Origin: Opitutia bacterium
Lineage (GTDB): Bacteria; Verrucomicrobiota; Verrucomicrobiia; Opitutales; UBA953
Direction: 5' to 3'
Length of the DNA: 7,974 nt
Assembly (NCBI GenBank): GCA_947463395.1
Contig: CANHRV010000040.1
Coordinates: 1 to 7,974, forward strand
Of this stretch, positions 1 to 6,474 are shown piece after piece. Under the pieces are notes generated by a model. That model was not told the origin of the DNA and made no database searches. It saw only the letters and a list, made by a program, of their open reading frames with translations. Within the stretch, counting starts at the first letter, position 1. Each line of letters starts with the position of its first letter. The position numbers and the translations under genes are program-made.

Positions 1-817
1 GCGCAATGGCGGCATCGACTAATACCGTTTCGGCTGCGTTACAGGCGCTGGGACGCTGACATTTGGCGTTGAGGATGATTTCCTGGGCCATTTTTAGGTC
101 AGCTTTGGCGTGTACATAAACATGACAGATTCCCGCATCGTGTTTAATGACAGGTACGCGAGCGGATTGGACAACGGCTTCAATTAATCCAGGCCCGCCT
201 CGAGGGACGATAATATCAACGATTCCACGCAAAGAACCTAGAGCAGGAACCGCTTCCCGATCCGTGAAAGGAAGTAAGGTGACGGCCGCCGTAGGAAGTC
301 CAAGAGCTTTTAATCCCGTCGAAAAAGAGTGAGCCAAGGCGAGGTTGGTTTGAAGTGCTTCGCTGCCACCGCGTAAAATGCAGGCATTGCCAGATTTAAG
401 GCATAAGGCTGCGGCATCAACGGTAACGTTAGGACGCGACTCAAAAATAATAGCCACTAAGCCGATAGGCACGCGACGGCGGACGATTTTAAGACCGTTG
501 GGACGACTCCATGACTCAGTAATTTCTCCAACAGGGTCAGGTAAATGAGCCACATCTTCACAGGCAACAGCGATGGCCTCTAAACGTGAAGCGTCTAACC
601 GCAATCGATCAATCATGGCTTCACTTAATCCTTTGGTTCGAGCGGCGTTTAAGTCTTGCGCATTGGCGGCGAGAATTTTTTCCGCATCCCCTCGGATAGC
701 TTTAGCGGCAGCCAGCAAGGCTTGGGTGCGTTTCTCGCTGCTAGAGAGGGCGACCTCACGAGCCGCTTTTTTGGCGGCGACGGCTAAAGCGGTGACACTG
801 GTTAATAAATCACTCAT
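1..817 (-). CDS. proA: Gamma-glutamyl phosphate reductase (glutamate-5-semialdehyde dehydrogenase), C-terminus cut by window edge
   Basis: Second enzyme of proline synthesis: NADPH-dependent reduction of gamma-glutamyl phosphate to glutamate-5-semialdehyde in the cytoplasm. The visible 272 residues cover about two thirds of the usual ~415-420; the rest lies beyond the left edge. Family blocks seen: VPIGLVAIIFESRPNV (116-131), LKSGNACILRGGSEA (140-154), IVPRGGPGL (203-211), HDAGICHVYV (226-235) and NAKCQRPSACNAAET (250-264). Cys259 is the expected catalytic thiol that forms the hemithioacetal. The ATG at 817-815 overlaps the proB stop as ATGA, so translation is probably coupled to proB, and this overlap decides the start. 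No Shine-Dalgarno sequence precedes it. No frameshift is seen in the visible part. ProB and ProA act consecutively on an unstable intermediate, which fits the tight coupling. Confidence 0.96.
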   Translation of the reverse strand, partial: MSDLLTSVTALAVAAKKAAREVALSSSEKRTQALLAAAKAIRGDAEKILAANAQDLNAARTKGLSEAMIDRLRLDASRLEAIAVACEDVAHLPDPVGEITESWSRPNGLKIVRRRVPIGLVAIIFESRPNVTVDAAALCLKSGNACILRGGSEALQTNLALAHSFSTGLKALGLPTAAVTLLPFTDREAVPALGSLRGIVDIIVPRGGPGLIEAVVQSARVPVIKHDAGICHVYVHAKADLKMAQEIILNAKCQRPSACNAAETVLVDAAIA

Positions 818-1578
818 TGCAGAGAGAAATGGGTACCAATTTTTTTCTTGGCTGCTAGCTCCAGCAGAACGTTTTTGCGTCGCCCATTAGCGATAATCGT
901 ATCGACACCCCCTTCCGCGGCAATTTCCGCAGCTTGTAATTTGGTTATCATGCCACCGACATTACGTTCCGAACCTGCACCACCAGCGAGTGAGCGAATG
1001 GATTGGTCGATTTTTTTGACGATGGGAATGAGTTTACCAGAGCCATCGGCTCTGGTCATCAATCCATCAATCCCAGAAAGAATGATTAACAAATCAGCTT
1101 CAATGAGTGTAGCCACATAAGCCGAGAGACGATCATTGTCGCCGACTTTAATTTCCTCATCAGCAATCGCGTCGTTCTCGTTGATAATGGGAATAAACTT
1201 TTTTCGAGAAAGTAATAAGTCGATGGTGGCTCGAGCATTGCGGGTACAAGCACGGCTATCGAGATCCCAATAGGTGAGTAGCATTTGTGCGCTAAGCAGG
1301 TGGTGTTTCGCGAAATTTTTTCCGTAGACTGACATCAACTCAGGTTGTCCAACGGTAGCGCAGGCCTGCAGTTCTCGGGCGTCTCGAGGGCGCTTATTAA
1401 GTTTCATGGCTGTCATCCCGGCAGCGACCGCTCCAGAGGAAACCAAGACTACTTCAATTCCGCATTTGGTCAGAGCGGCTACTTGATCGGCGATGCGTGC
1501 GATTTGTGCACGGTCGACCTTGCCGTCTTTGCGAGTCAGCAAACCGGAACCTAATTTAATAACCCATCGTTTAGCCAT
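814..1578 (-). CDS. proB: Glutamate 5-kinase, short form without PUA domain
   Basis: First enzyme of proline synthesis: ATP-dependent phosphorylation of the gamma-carboxyl of glutamate, giving the substrate for ProA. At 254 residues it contains only the amino-acid-kinase fold; the C-terminal PUA domain of the ~367-residue E. coli type is absent, and the protein ends cleanly at the proA overlap. Motifs: N-terminal VIKLGSGLL (6-14), LVSSGAVAAGM (45-55), PIINENDAIA (130-139), KVGDNDRLSA (144-153), LSGIDGL (167-173) and GGMITKLQAAEIA (208-220). The start ATG sits three residues before the first beta strand, as usual. It lies 45 bp after ruvB, with a small hairpin at 1597-1611 in the gap and no Shine-Dalgarno-like sequence. 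PUA-less kinases are known in other bacteria, so this is a family variant rather than a truncation. Confidence 0.96.
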   Translation of the reverse strand: MAKRWVIKLGSGLLTRKDGKVDRAQIARIADQVAALTKCGIEVVLVSSGAVAAGMTAMKLNKRPRDARELQACATVGQPELMSVYGKNFAKHHLLSAQMLLTYWDLDSRACTRNARATIDLLLSRKKFIPIINENDAIADEEIKVGDNDRLSAYVATLIEADLLIILSGIDGLMTRADGSGKLIPIVKKIDQSIRSLAGGAGSERNVGGMITKLQAAEIAAEGGVDTIIANGRRKNVLLELAAKKKIGTHFSLQ

Positions 1579-1596
1579 AAGCAGAGAGCAAACTGT

Positions 1597-1611
1597 GCGG
1601 ATGAAATCCGC
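1597..1611 (-). other. Small perfect hairpin in the ruvB-proB gap
   Basis: On the minus strand GCGGAT and ATCCGC form a perfect 6-bp stem with a 3-nt loop (TTC). It ends 18 nt before the proB ATG. No T tract follows (ACAGTTTGCTCTC), so it does not look like an intrinsic terminator. It may be an intercistronic processing, stability or translation-context element. The structure is read directly; the role is inferred. Confidence 0.5.
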
Positions 1612-1623
1612 CCCTGTCCAGCG

Positions 1624-2667
1624 TCAGAGTAATGAACCTGTCTGAGGTGGGGGTAGTAAACCGAGGGCACGCCAGCCTTTTTCGCTTAAAACACGACCTT
1701 GAGGTGTTCGCGAAACGTACCCTTCTTGCACGAGAAATGGTTCATGGACTTCTTCGAGGGTGTGGGCGTCCTCCCCGATGGCGGCAGCGATACTATTCAA
1801 TCCAACGGGGCCACCTTGATGTTTTTCTGCCATGGCACGAAGGAAACGATGATCCATATCGTCCAGTCCGTTTTGATCGATTTCTAATAACTCTAAAGCA
1901 GCAGCGGTGATGGCCGCATCGGCTTTTCCGCTCGCTCTTTCTAGGGCATAATCGCGAGTGAATCGCAAAAGATTATTGACGATACGAGGTGTTCCGCGAG
2001 CTCTTCGAGCCACTTCTTGGGCTCCTGCTTCATCGAGCGAAAGATTGAGCAACTTAGCATTACGTTGCACAATAGAAAGCAACTGTTCGCGGGTGTAATA
2101 ATCTAAACGCGTTTGTAAGGTGAAGCGACTCCTTAATGGGGCAGTGAGTAAACCCGTTCGCGTGGTCGCTCCGATGAGCGTAAAAGAGGGGAGATCGAGA
2201 CGCACGCTCCGTGCGTTTGGCCCCTGATCAATCATAATATCGATGCGAAAATCTTCCATCGCCGAGTAGAGAAATTCTTCAACAGTTTTGGGGATGCGAT
2301 GAATTTCATCGATGAAAAGAATTTCTCCTTCCTGTAAACTGGTCAGTAAGCCAGCTAAATCAGAAGCCTTCTCAACTACTGGACCTGAAGTGACTCGAAT
2401 AGGTCGACCCATTTCCTGTGCGAGAATCATCGCTAATGTGGTTTTACCTAACCCAGGAGGTCCGTGGAGTAAGATATGGTCGAGTGTGCGATTCTCGCGC
2501 AAGGCGGCACCCACCATCACGCGTAATCGTTCGACGGTGCGTGGTTGACCCACGAAGTCATCCAACTTGGGTGGACGGAGCGATTGATCAAGCAGGCGAT
2601 TGGGTTCAGCCATCTTGGATTGTCCAGAGGAAGCGGATGATGAGGATGGATCCTTGGCGCTCGCCAT
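1624..2667 (-). CDS. ruvB: Holliday junction branch-migration DNA helicase RuvB
   Basis: Hexameric AAA+ motor that, with RuvA and RuvC, drives branch migration and resolution of Holliday junctions. The 347 residues compare with ~336 in E. coli; the excess is mostly a Ser-rich N-terminus (residues 1-18). Visible motifs: Walker A GPPGLGKTT (69-77), Walker B LFIDEIH (117-123), the beta-hairpin region (about 139-155), sensor 1 GATTR (166-170), PLRSRF (177-182) where the arginine finger lies, sensor 2 GTPRIVNNLL (225-234) and the C-terminal winged helix (about 286-325, GGPVGL and RTPQGR). The ATG at 2667 is chosen as the longest frame. ATG at 2613 (residue 19, MAEPNRLL) would give a more typical N-terminus and cannot be excluded. 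AGAGG lies only 2 nt before the upstream ATG, too close for normal Shine-Dalgarno use. It lies 38 bp after murA; ruvA and ruvC are not in the window. Confidence 0.97.
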   Translation of the reverse strand: MASAKDPSSSSASSGQSKMAEPNRLLDQSLRPPKLDDFVGQPRTVERLRVMVGAALRENRTLDHILLHGPPGLGKTTLAMILAQEMGRPIRVTSGPVVEKASDLAGLLTSLQEGEILFIDEIHRIPKTVEEFLYSAMEDFRIDIMIDQGPNARSVRLDLPSFTLIGATTRTGLLTAPLRSRFTLQTRLDYYTREQLLSIVQRNAKLLNLSLDEAGAQEVARRARGTPRIVNNLLRFTRDYALERASGKADAAITAAALELLEIDQNGLDDMDHRFLRAMAEKHQGGPVGLNSIAAAIGEDAHTLEEVHEPFLVQEGYVSRTPQGRVLSEKGWRALGLLPPPQTGSLL

Positions 2668-2670
2668 GAC

Positions 2671-2685
2671 CTCTACCGTGTAGAG
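2671..2685 (-). other. Small perfect hairpin in the murA-ruvB gap
   Basis: Minus-strand CTCTAC and GTAGAG form a perfect 6-bp stem with a 3-nt loop (ACG), ending 3 nt before the ruvB ATG at 2667. The 3' arm contains most of the only SD-like sequence (AGAGG), so the stem could mask it if that start is used. No T tract follows. The inverted repeat is read directly; any effect on translation is inferred. Confidence 0.5.
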
Positions 2686-2705
2686 AACCTCGTCTTTGGC
2701 AACCC

Positions 2706-3998
2706 TCAGTCCTCGGCAAAACCTTTGGGCATTGCCGAAGCGGGGAGGCGCTCGATATCAGCTCCTAAGGCTTGTAGTCTTTCTTCAAACTTTTCGTACC
2801 CTCGATCGAGGTGGTAAAGACGTTGTACCCAAGTCTCACCTTGAGCGGCTAGACCAGCAAGGATGAGCGCCGCTGAGGCCCGCAAATCGGATGCCATCAC
2901 AGGTGCGCCCGAGAGGGGTTGATTGCCCGTGATGGTTGCGGTGGCTCCCTCGAGGGAAATTTTAGCACCCATTCGTTGCAGTTCTGCATTGTGCATGAAA
3001 CGCGAAGGATAAATTTTTTCGGTAATCGTGCTTTGTCCATTCACCAAACACTGCAAGGCGGTGAATTGAGCTTGGAGATCGGTCGGAAATCCAGGGTAGG
3101 GTGCTGTGGTGATAGACACCGCATTTTGGGGATAGCCAAAAGCACGGATGTAATCGGGTCCAATTTCTATGCCAACACCTGCTTCCTTTAACTTATCTAA
3201 AAAAGATTTAAGATGTTTGGGTTCGGCTCGTTTGACCGTGACATCTCCCCCCGTCATTGCTCCAGCGACCAAATAGGTGCCTGTTTCAATGCGATCGGGA
3301 ATAACGGAGTGCTCACATCCATGCAGTGTTTTCACGCCGTTAATGGTGATGGTGTCGGTTCCTTGTCCTGTAATCTGAGCTCCCATTTTAATCAGAAGAG
3401 AACAGAGATCGACGATTTCGGGCTCTTGGGCGGCGCTTTCAATCACCGTTGTTCCTGGAGTCGTTACCGCAGCCATAATCAGATTGGCTGTACCGGTGAC
3501 CGTTGTTCCCATCGGGCCAGCGAGATTGACTCGACGGCCTTGTGCTTTTTGTGCGTCAACGGCGACGACACCGCCTTCTACTTTAACCTGACAGCCGAGA
3601 ACTTCGAGTCCTCTCAAATGTATATCAATCGGACGAGCTCCGATAACACACCCTCCAGGAATCGCGATTTCAGCTTGGTGAAGTCTTCCAATCAGTGCTC
3701 CCAGTAAACAAACGGAGGCCCGCATTTTGCGGACTAATTCATAAGGCGTTTGATGATGGATATTTTGCGCACGAATAACCCACGTTCCCTTTTCGGGGTT
3801 TGAAACTTCCGCTCCTTGGTGACGAAGAATTTCCGCCATAAAGCGGATGTCGCTCAAATCAGGAACATGGCGAATGGTAACCTGTTCTGAAGTTAATAAA
3901 GTAGCGGCTAAAATAGGCAGGGCGGAATTTTTGGAACCGGAGGCTTCCACAGTGCCCAATAATTTTTTACCTCCTCGAATGCGTGCAACTTGCAACAT
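2706..3998 (-). CDS. murA: UDP-N-acetylglucosamine 1-carboxyvinyltransferase MurA
   Basis: Transfers enolpyruvate from phosphoenolpyruvate to UDP-GlcNAc, the first committed cytoplasmic step of peptidoglycan synthesis. It is the fosfomycin target. The chosen start is the ATG at 3998-3996 (MLQVARIRGGKK), giving 430 residues. An in-frame ATG at 4022 lies inside a hairpin that looks like the terminator of the preceding gene, and would add eight residues unlike the family. Numbered from 3998: SGSKN with Lys23 and Asn24 (E. coli Lys22/Asn23), PGGCVIGARP with catalytic Cys117 (E. coli Cys115), FPTDLQAQ with Asp307 (Asp305) and YHLDRGYE with Arg399 (Arg397). Cys rather than Asp at the PEP site predicts fosfomycin sensitivity of the enzyme itself. 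Both halves of the inverse alpha/beta barrel are complete. There is no convincing Shine-Dalgarno site (AGTAAAG directly before ATG). ruvB follows 38 bp downstream. Confidence 0.97.
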   Translation of the reverse strand: MLQVARIRGGKKLLGTVEASGSKNSALPILAATLLTSEQVTIRHVPDLSDIRFMAEILRHQGAEVSNPEKGTWVIRAQNIHHQTPYELVRKMRASVCLLGALIGRLHQAEIAIPGGCVIGARPIDIHLRGLEVLGCQVKVEGGVVAVDAQKAQGRRVNLAGPMGTTVTGTANLIMAAVTTPGTTVIESAAQEPEIVDLCSLLIKMGAQITGQGTDTITINGVKTLHGCEHSVIPDRIETGTYLVAGAMTGGDVTVKRAEPKHLKSFLDKLKEAGVGIEIGPDYIRAFGYPQNAVSITTAPYPGFPTDLQAQFTALQCLVNGQSTITEKIYPSRFMHNAELQRMGAKISLEGATATITGNQPLSGAPVMASDLRASAALILAGLAAQGETWVQRLYHLDRGYEKFEERLQALGADIERLPASAMPKGFAED

Positions 3999-4005
3999 CT
4001 TTACT

Positions 4006-4031
4006 AAAAGCAGGGGCGCCATTGGCGCCCC
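4006..4031 (-). terminator. Probable intrinsic terminator between the Arg-rich gene and murA
   Basis: Eight nt after the TAA at 4042-4040, minus-strand GGGGCGCC and GGCGCCCC form a perfect 8-bp, almost pure G-C stem (4031-4024 with 4020-4013) around an AAT loop. TGCTTTT follows. The T tract is short and interrupted, so termination may be partial, leaving read-through into murA. The stem ends 14 nt before the murA ATG at 3998 and covers the alternative ATG at 4022, which argues against that start. Confidence 0.6.
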
Positions 4032-4039
4032 CGTTTACT

Positions 4040-4786
4040 TTAGCCTTCGCGAGGACCTTGGTGGCGATGACCACGATCGCGTCGAAAATCACCGCGACCT
4101 CGAGGACCGCGATCACGACCAGGACCGCCCGATTGACGATGTCCGCGGAAATCGCGTCGAGGGGGGCGTGGTCCGCGACGAGGTTGTTCGCCTTTGGACT
4201 GTGGAACGAAAACGGCTTTATCGGGTATGCCGAAAAGTGAAGCGAGTTTACGTTTCAGGTTTGCCCAAAAACCAATCGGGGCCTGGACGGGAATCACAAC
4301 TTGCTCTACTTGTAAGCGTGGACGCTCAGGGCGTGGTTCGCGTGGCTCGCGACGTGGACGCTCGAAACGTTCACGACGTGGTTCACGTGGCTCTCGTGTC
4401 TCGGCGATTGATTCACTCGACACTGAAGTTGGCTCACGTCGTGGGCTAACTTCAGCGACAGGTTTTTTCGCTAACTCGCCCGAGATGTTTTCGGTAGCGA
4501 GGGATGGATTTTCAATCACACCGATGGAGGGTCGGCTGGTTTCGGATTTTCCATTGAAGCCACTTTTGGCTGGGGTGCCACGACGACCAAATTGCTTTGG
4601 TTGTGTCGGAGATCCAGGTTTTACGGATGGCTCGGAAGAAGCACCAATCACAGAAAGTGGAGGAAGGTCTGCATGAGCAGATTCAAGCTTTGATTCGGTG
4701 ATGCGTGGTGCTGGATTGCTGGGAGCTGCGGGAGAGGCAGCTGAGGGGGCGGGGTTAGTTTCCTGCCCATTGTTTTCTGGGTTCAT
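4040..4786 (-). CDS. Hypothetical Arg/Pro/Gly-rich, mostly disordered protein; possible RNA-binding partner
   Basis: I do not recognise a family. The 248 residues, from the first ATG of the frame (4786-4784), divide into segments. Residues 1-65 are rich in Pro, Ser, Ala and Asn. About 66-130 is a polar linker. About 131-157 is a charged Arg/Glu/Pro tract with repeated REPREPR-type units. About 161-190 is the only hydrophobic stretch and includes GFWANLKRKLASLFG, which could form an amphipathic basic helix. About 202-248 is an Arg/Gly/Pro tail of RG and GPRG type. There is no signal peptide or transmembrane segment. RG-rich tails often bind RNA. The position after rny and the arginine-rich/amphipathic/arginine-rich order recall the non-catalytic scaffold half of RNase E-type proteins, but no homology is claimed. 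The frame extends upstream to a TTG at 4912, but that part overlaps predicted hairpins, so I reject it. No Shine-Dalgarno site is visible; the sequence around the ATG is A-rich. Confidence 0.72.
   Translation of the reverse strand: MNPENNGQETNPAPSAASPAAPSNPAPRITESKLESAHADLPPLSVIGASSEPSVKPGSPTQPKQFGRRGTPAKSGFNGKSETSRPSIGVIENPSLATENISGELAKKPVAEVSPRREPTSVSSESIAETREPREPRRERFERPRREPREPRPERPRLQVEQVVIPVQAPIGFWANLKRKLASLFGIPDKAVFVPQSKGEQPRRGPRPPRRDFRGHRQSGGPGRDRGPRGRGDFRRDRGHRHQGPREG
4317..4393 (-). repeat. Short imperfect tandem repeats encoding the Arg/Glu/Pro tract
   Basis: On the plus strand CGTGGTTCGCGTGGCTC (4332-4348) recurs 45 bp later with one mismatch (4377-4393). CGTGGACGCTC at 4317-4327 recurs 36 bp later at 4353-4363. 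Both offsets are multiples of three, so changes in copy number would keep the frame. They encode the REPREPR and ERPR units of the arginine-rich protein and suggest growth by slippage or duplication. Confidence 0.6.
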
Positions 4787-4926
4787 TTTATCTTTGGATG
4801 TGGAGGATACAAAAGTATCCCCTTGTTGAGGGCCACAACTCCGTTGTGGAGTGAGGCTGGGTAATCGGTTTTTAGTGGCTTTAGGCCTTAAGAAGGGACC
4901 GATTGATACCAAAACAGATGTTTTGG
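4787..4926 (-). promoter_or_regulatory. Hairpin-rich 5' leader of the Arg-rich gene
   Basis: Read on the minus strand towards the ATG at 4786, four inverted repeats occur in 140 nt. (1) CCAAAAC/GTTTTGG, 7-bp stem with a 4-nt loop, 4926-4909. (2) AATCGGT/ACCGATT, 7-bp stem enclosing 28 nt that include a small GGC/GCC hairpin, 4904-4863. (3) CCACAAC/GTTGTGG, 7-bp stem with loop GGA, 4849-4833; a competing stem ACTCC/GGAGT overlaps it (4852-4838). (4) GGATAC/GTATCC, 6-bp stem with loop TTTT, 4820-4805, ending 18 nt before the ATG. No known riboswitch or RNA family is recognised, and I cannot place a confident promoter. It could be a cis-regulatory leader or a separate small RNA. Confidence 0.5.
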
Positions 4927-4960
4927 ACCTTGATGAATAAATCCCCCCTCTCTAATTAAC

Positions 4961-4991
4961 AATAAGAAACTCCCTTTTACCTAAAATAGGG
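4961..4991 (-). terminator. Weak candidate terminator downstream of rny
   Basis: Minus-strand CCCTATTTTAGGTAAAAGGG can fold as a CCCT/AGGG stem extended by TTT/AAA across a one-base bulge, followed by AGTTTCTTATTGTT. The stem is A/T-rich with only three G-C pairs, so it is a weak terminator at best. It starts about 46 nt after the rny stop codon. If real, it separates rny from the next gene. Confidence 0.3.
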
Positions 4992-5037
4992 CTAATAAAG
5001 AGGAAAATATCCTGTTTTACCTCAGGTTAGAGGGTTC

Positions 5038-6474
5038 TTAACGGGTTTCGTCGGTGAATCGTTGTTCTCGAATTAAGGTAATTTTAACCGTACCTTGGAA
5101 AGAGAGTTCTTTTTCAATCGCTTCCTTAATTTGGCGGAGCAATTCAGCGGCTTTGAAGTCATCGACCTTGCCAGGATCCACGGTGACACGAAATTCGCGA
5201 CCCGATTGGAATGCGTAAGCTTCTCGAACACCTTCGAATCTTAGAGCTAACTCTTCGAGACCTTTCACGCGCTGAACATAACTTTCAATGGTTGAGGTAC
5301 GTGCTCCCGGACGAGATCCAGAAATGGCATCGGCAATCATGACGAGAGGGGCATAAAGACTCTCCGCTTCTACTTCACGATGGTGAGCGGCGACGGCGTT
5401 GATGACCCGAGCGTCTTCTCCAACTCGACGCAATAATTGAGCTCCGACTAAAGCATGGCTGTTTCCTCTTTCGGCTTCGATGGCTTTACCTAGATCATGT
5501 AAAAGACCTGCTCGTTTAGCAGGAACAGGATCGATGCCAATTTCTGAGGCCAACATCGCACAAAGTTGTGCACACTCAATCGAGTGAGCGAGAGTGTTTT
5601 GATTAGCCGAAAGACGGAAGTGAAGACGACCTAAAAGTTCTTCGACGCGTGGATCCATTGGAGCGAGTCCTAAATCTCTCACCGCATCACGTCCTAGTCG
5701 CTGGGTTCGACGATTGATTTCATCCGTCGCAGATCGGGTTAAATCTTCAATGAGGGTAGGGGTGACTCGACCATCTTTAACAATGTTTTGCAGGGCGATT
5801 TTGGCGATTTCGCGACGAACGGGATCAAAGCAAGAAACCACAACGATACCTGGAGTTTCATCGATAATCAATGTGGTGCCGGTGGCTTGCTCGAAGCTAC
5901 GTATATTTCGTCCATCTCGACCAATCAGGCGACCCTTCATTTCTTCCGAAGGAATTTCTACTGAAACGGCGGTGGCCTCCTGTGAGGTTTGAGTGGCCAA
6001 ACGTTGCATCGTCGACAGAAGAATTCTACGGGCTTCATCAGCGACTTCCTGTTCGGTTTGATCCAGTTTCTCGTGTCTTAAATTTCGTGCCTCGGCTTCG
6101 TAATTCTTTTGCAAGAATTCTAAGACTTTTTGTTTGGCTTCTTCGGGCTTGATGCCGGAGAGGCGGAGTAATTCTTGTTGCAGAAATTCACGCTGCCTTT
6201 CGTTGGCGATTTTTAATTCCTGTACCGCTGTGGCTTCTACCTTAGCTGCAGCGAGTAAGCGGTGGGCTTCGCGATTAGCATCGTGGGCTTGGGCTTGAAC
6301 TTCTGCTGCCTCGACGGAAGCAGCACGTCGAGCGAGTTCGATTTCATTCTTTAAACGTGCTTCTCGTAAATCTCCGAGAGTCGACTCGCGCCACTTAGCG
6401 ACCGCATAAGCCACAATCGCGCCCGAGGAAAAGGCGACGGAGGCAAGGATACTGAGGTCGGTTGAAACAGCCAC
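5038..6474 (-). CDS. rny: Ribonuclease Y, membrane-anchored endoribonuclease
   Basis: Endonuclease that initiates mRNA decay from the inner face of the membrane. The 478 residues compare with about 520 in Bacillus subtilis. Order seen: one N-terminal membrane helix (about 7-27), a long charged coiled coil (about 30-165), a KH domain with the GxxG loop IGRDGRN (184-190), and the HD domain with His297 (LAHSIE), His326-Asp327 (GLLHDLGK) and Asp382 (IADAIS). SGSRPGAR (385-392) and the C-terminal KITLIREQR block are typical. The missing length is probably in the coiled coil. The start is GTG at 6474-6472: it precedes the membrane helix by the usual few residues, and the frame upstream has no ATG before the TAA at 6508-6510. 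The preceding bases (CAACTCCCC) are not Shine-Dalgarno-like. It is divergent from rodA across 121 bp, and the arginine-rich gene lies downstream. Confidence 0.96.
   Translation of the reverse strand: MAVSTDLSILASVAFSSGAIVAYAVAKWRESTLGDLREARLKNEIELARRAASVEAAEVQAQAHDANREAHRLLAAAKVEATAVQELKIANERQREFLQQELLRLSGIKPEEAKQKVLEFLQKNYEAEARNLRHEKLDQTEQEVADEARRILLSTMQRLATQTSQEATAVSVEIPSEEMKGRLIGRDGRNIRSFEQATGTTLIIDETPGIVVVSCFDPVRREIAKIALQNIVKDGRVTPTLIEDLTRSATDEINRRTQRLGRDAVRDLGLAPMDPRVEELLGRLHFRLSANQNTLAHSIECAQLCAMLASEIGIDPVPAKRAGLLHDLGKAIEAERGNSHALVGAQLLRRVGEDARVINAVAAHHREVEAESLYAPLVMIADAISGSRPGARTSTIESYVQRVKGLEELALRFEGVREAYAFQSGREFRVTVDPGKVDDFKAAELLRQIKEAIEKELSFQGTVKITLIREQRFTDETR

Noticed and set aside
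1306..1315. TTTCGCGAAA palindrome as an operator
   Set aside because: It lies within proB coding sequence and is explained by the codons there; no second copy sits at a promoter.
573..1554. Plus-strand frames opposite proB and proA
   Set aside because: These are antisense shadows of well-conserved enzymes with intact motifs on the minus strand.
1597..1611. Intrinsic terminator between ruvB and proB
   Set aside because: The stem is only 6 bp and no T tract follows on the minus strand, so it is listed as a hairpin only.
3213..3707. 164-codon open frame on the plus strand opposite murA
   Set aside because: It is antisense to conserved murA coding sequence, shows no recognisable domain, and is Cys/Ser/His-rich as expected of a shadow frame.
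198..4096. Recurring CTCGAG(G) palindromes at several places
   Set aside because: All are inside coding sequence, with no regular spacing, and fit common codon pairs.
3847..4676. Overlapping plus-strand frames (200 and 160 codons) opposite the Arg-rich gene and the murA start
   Set aside because: The repetitive GC-rich sequence lacks stop codons in several frames; their Arg/Ser/Val-Asp-rich translations reflect the same low-complexity DNA. The minus frame fits the operon and has a clear stop followed by a hairpin.
4787..4912. N-terminal extension of the Arg-rich protein to a TTG at 4912 (42 extra residues)
   Set aside because: It needs a rare TTG start, and the stretch contains several perfect hairpins better explained as leader RNA. 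The first ATG at 4786 gives a plausible protein.
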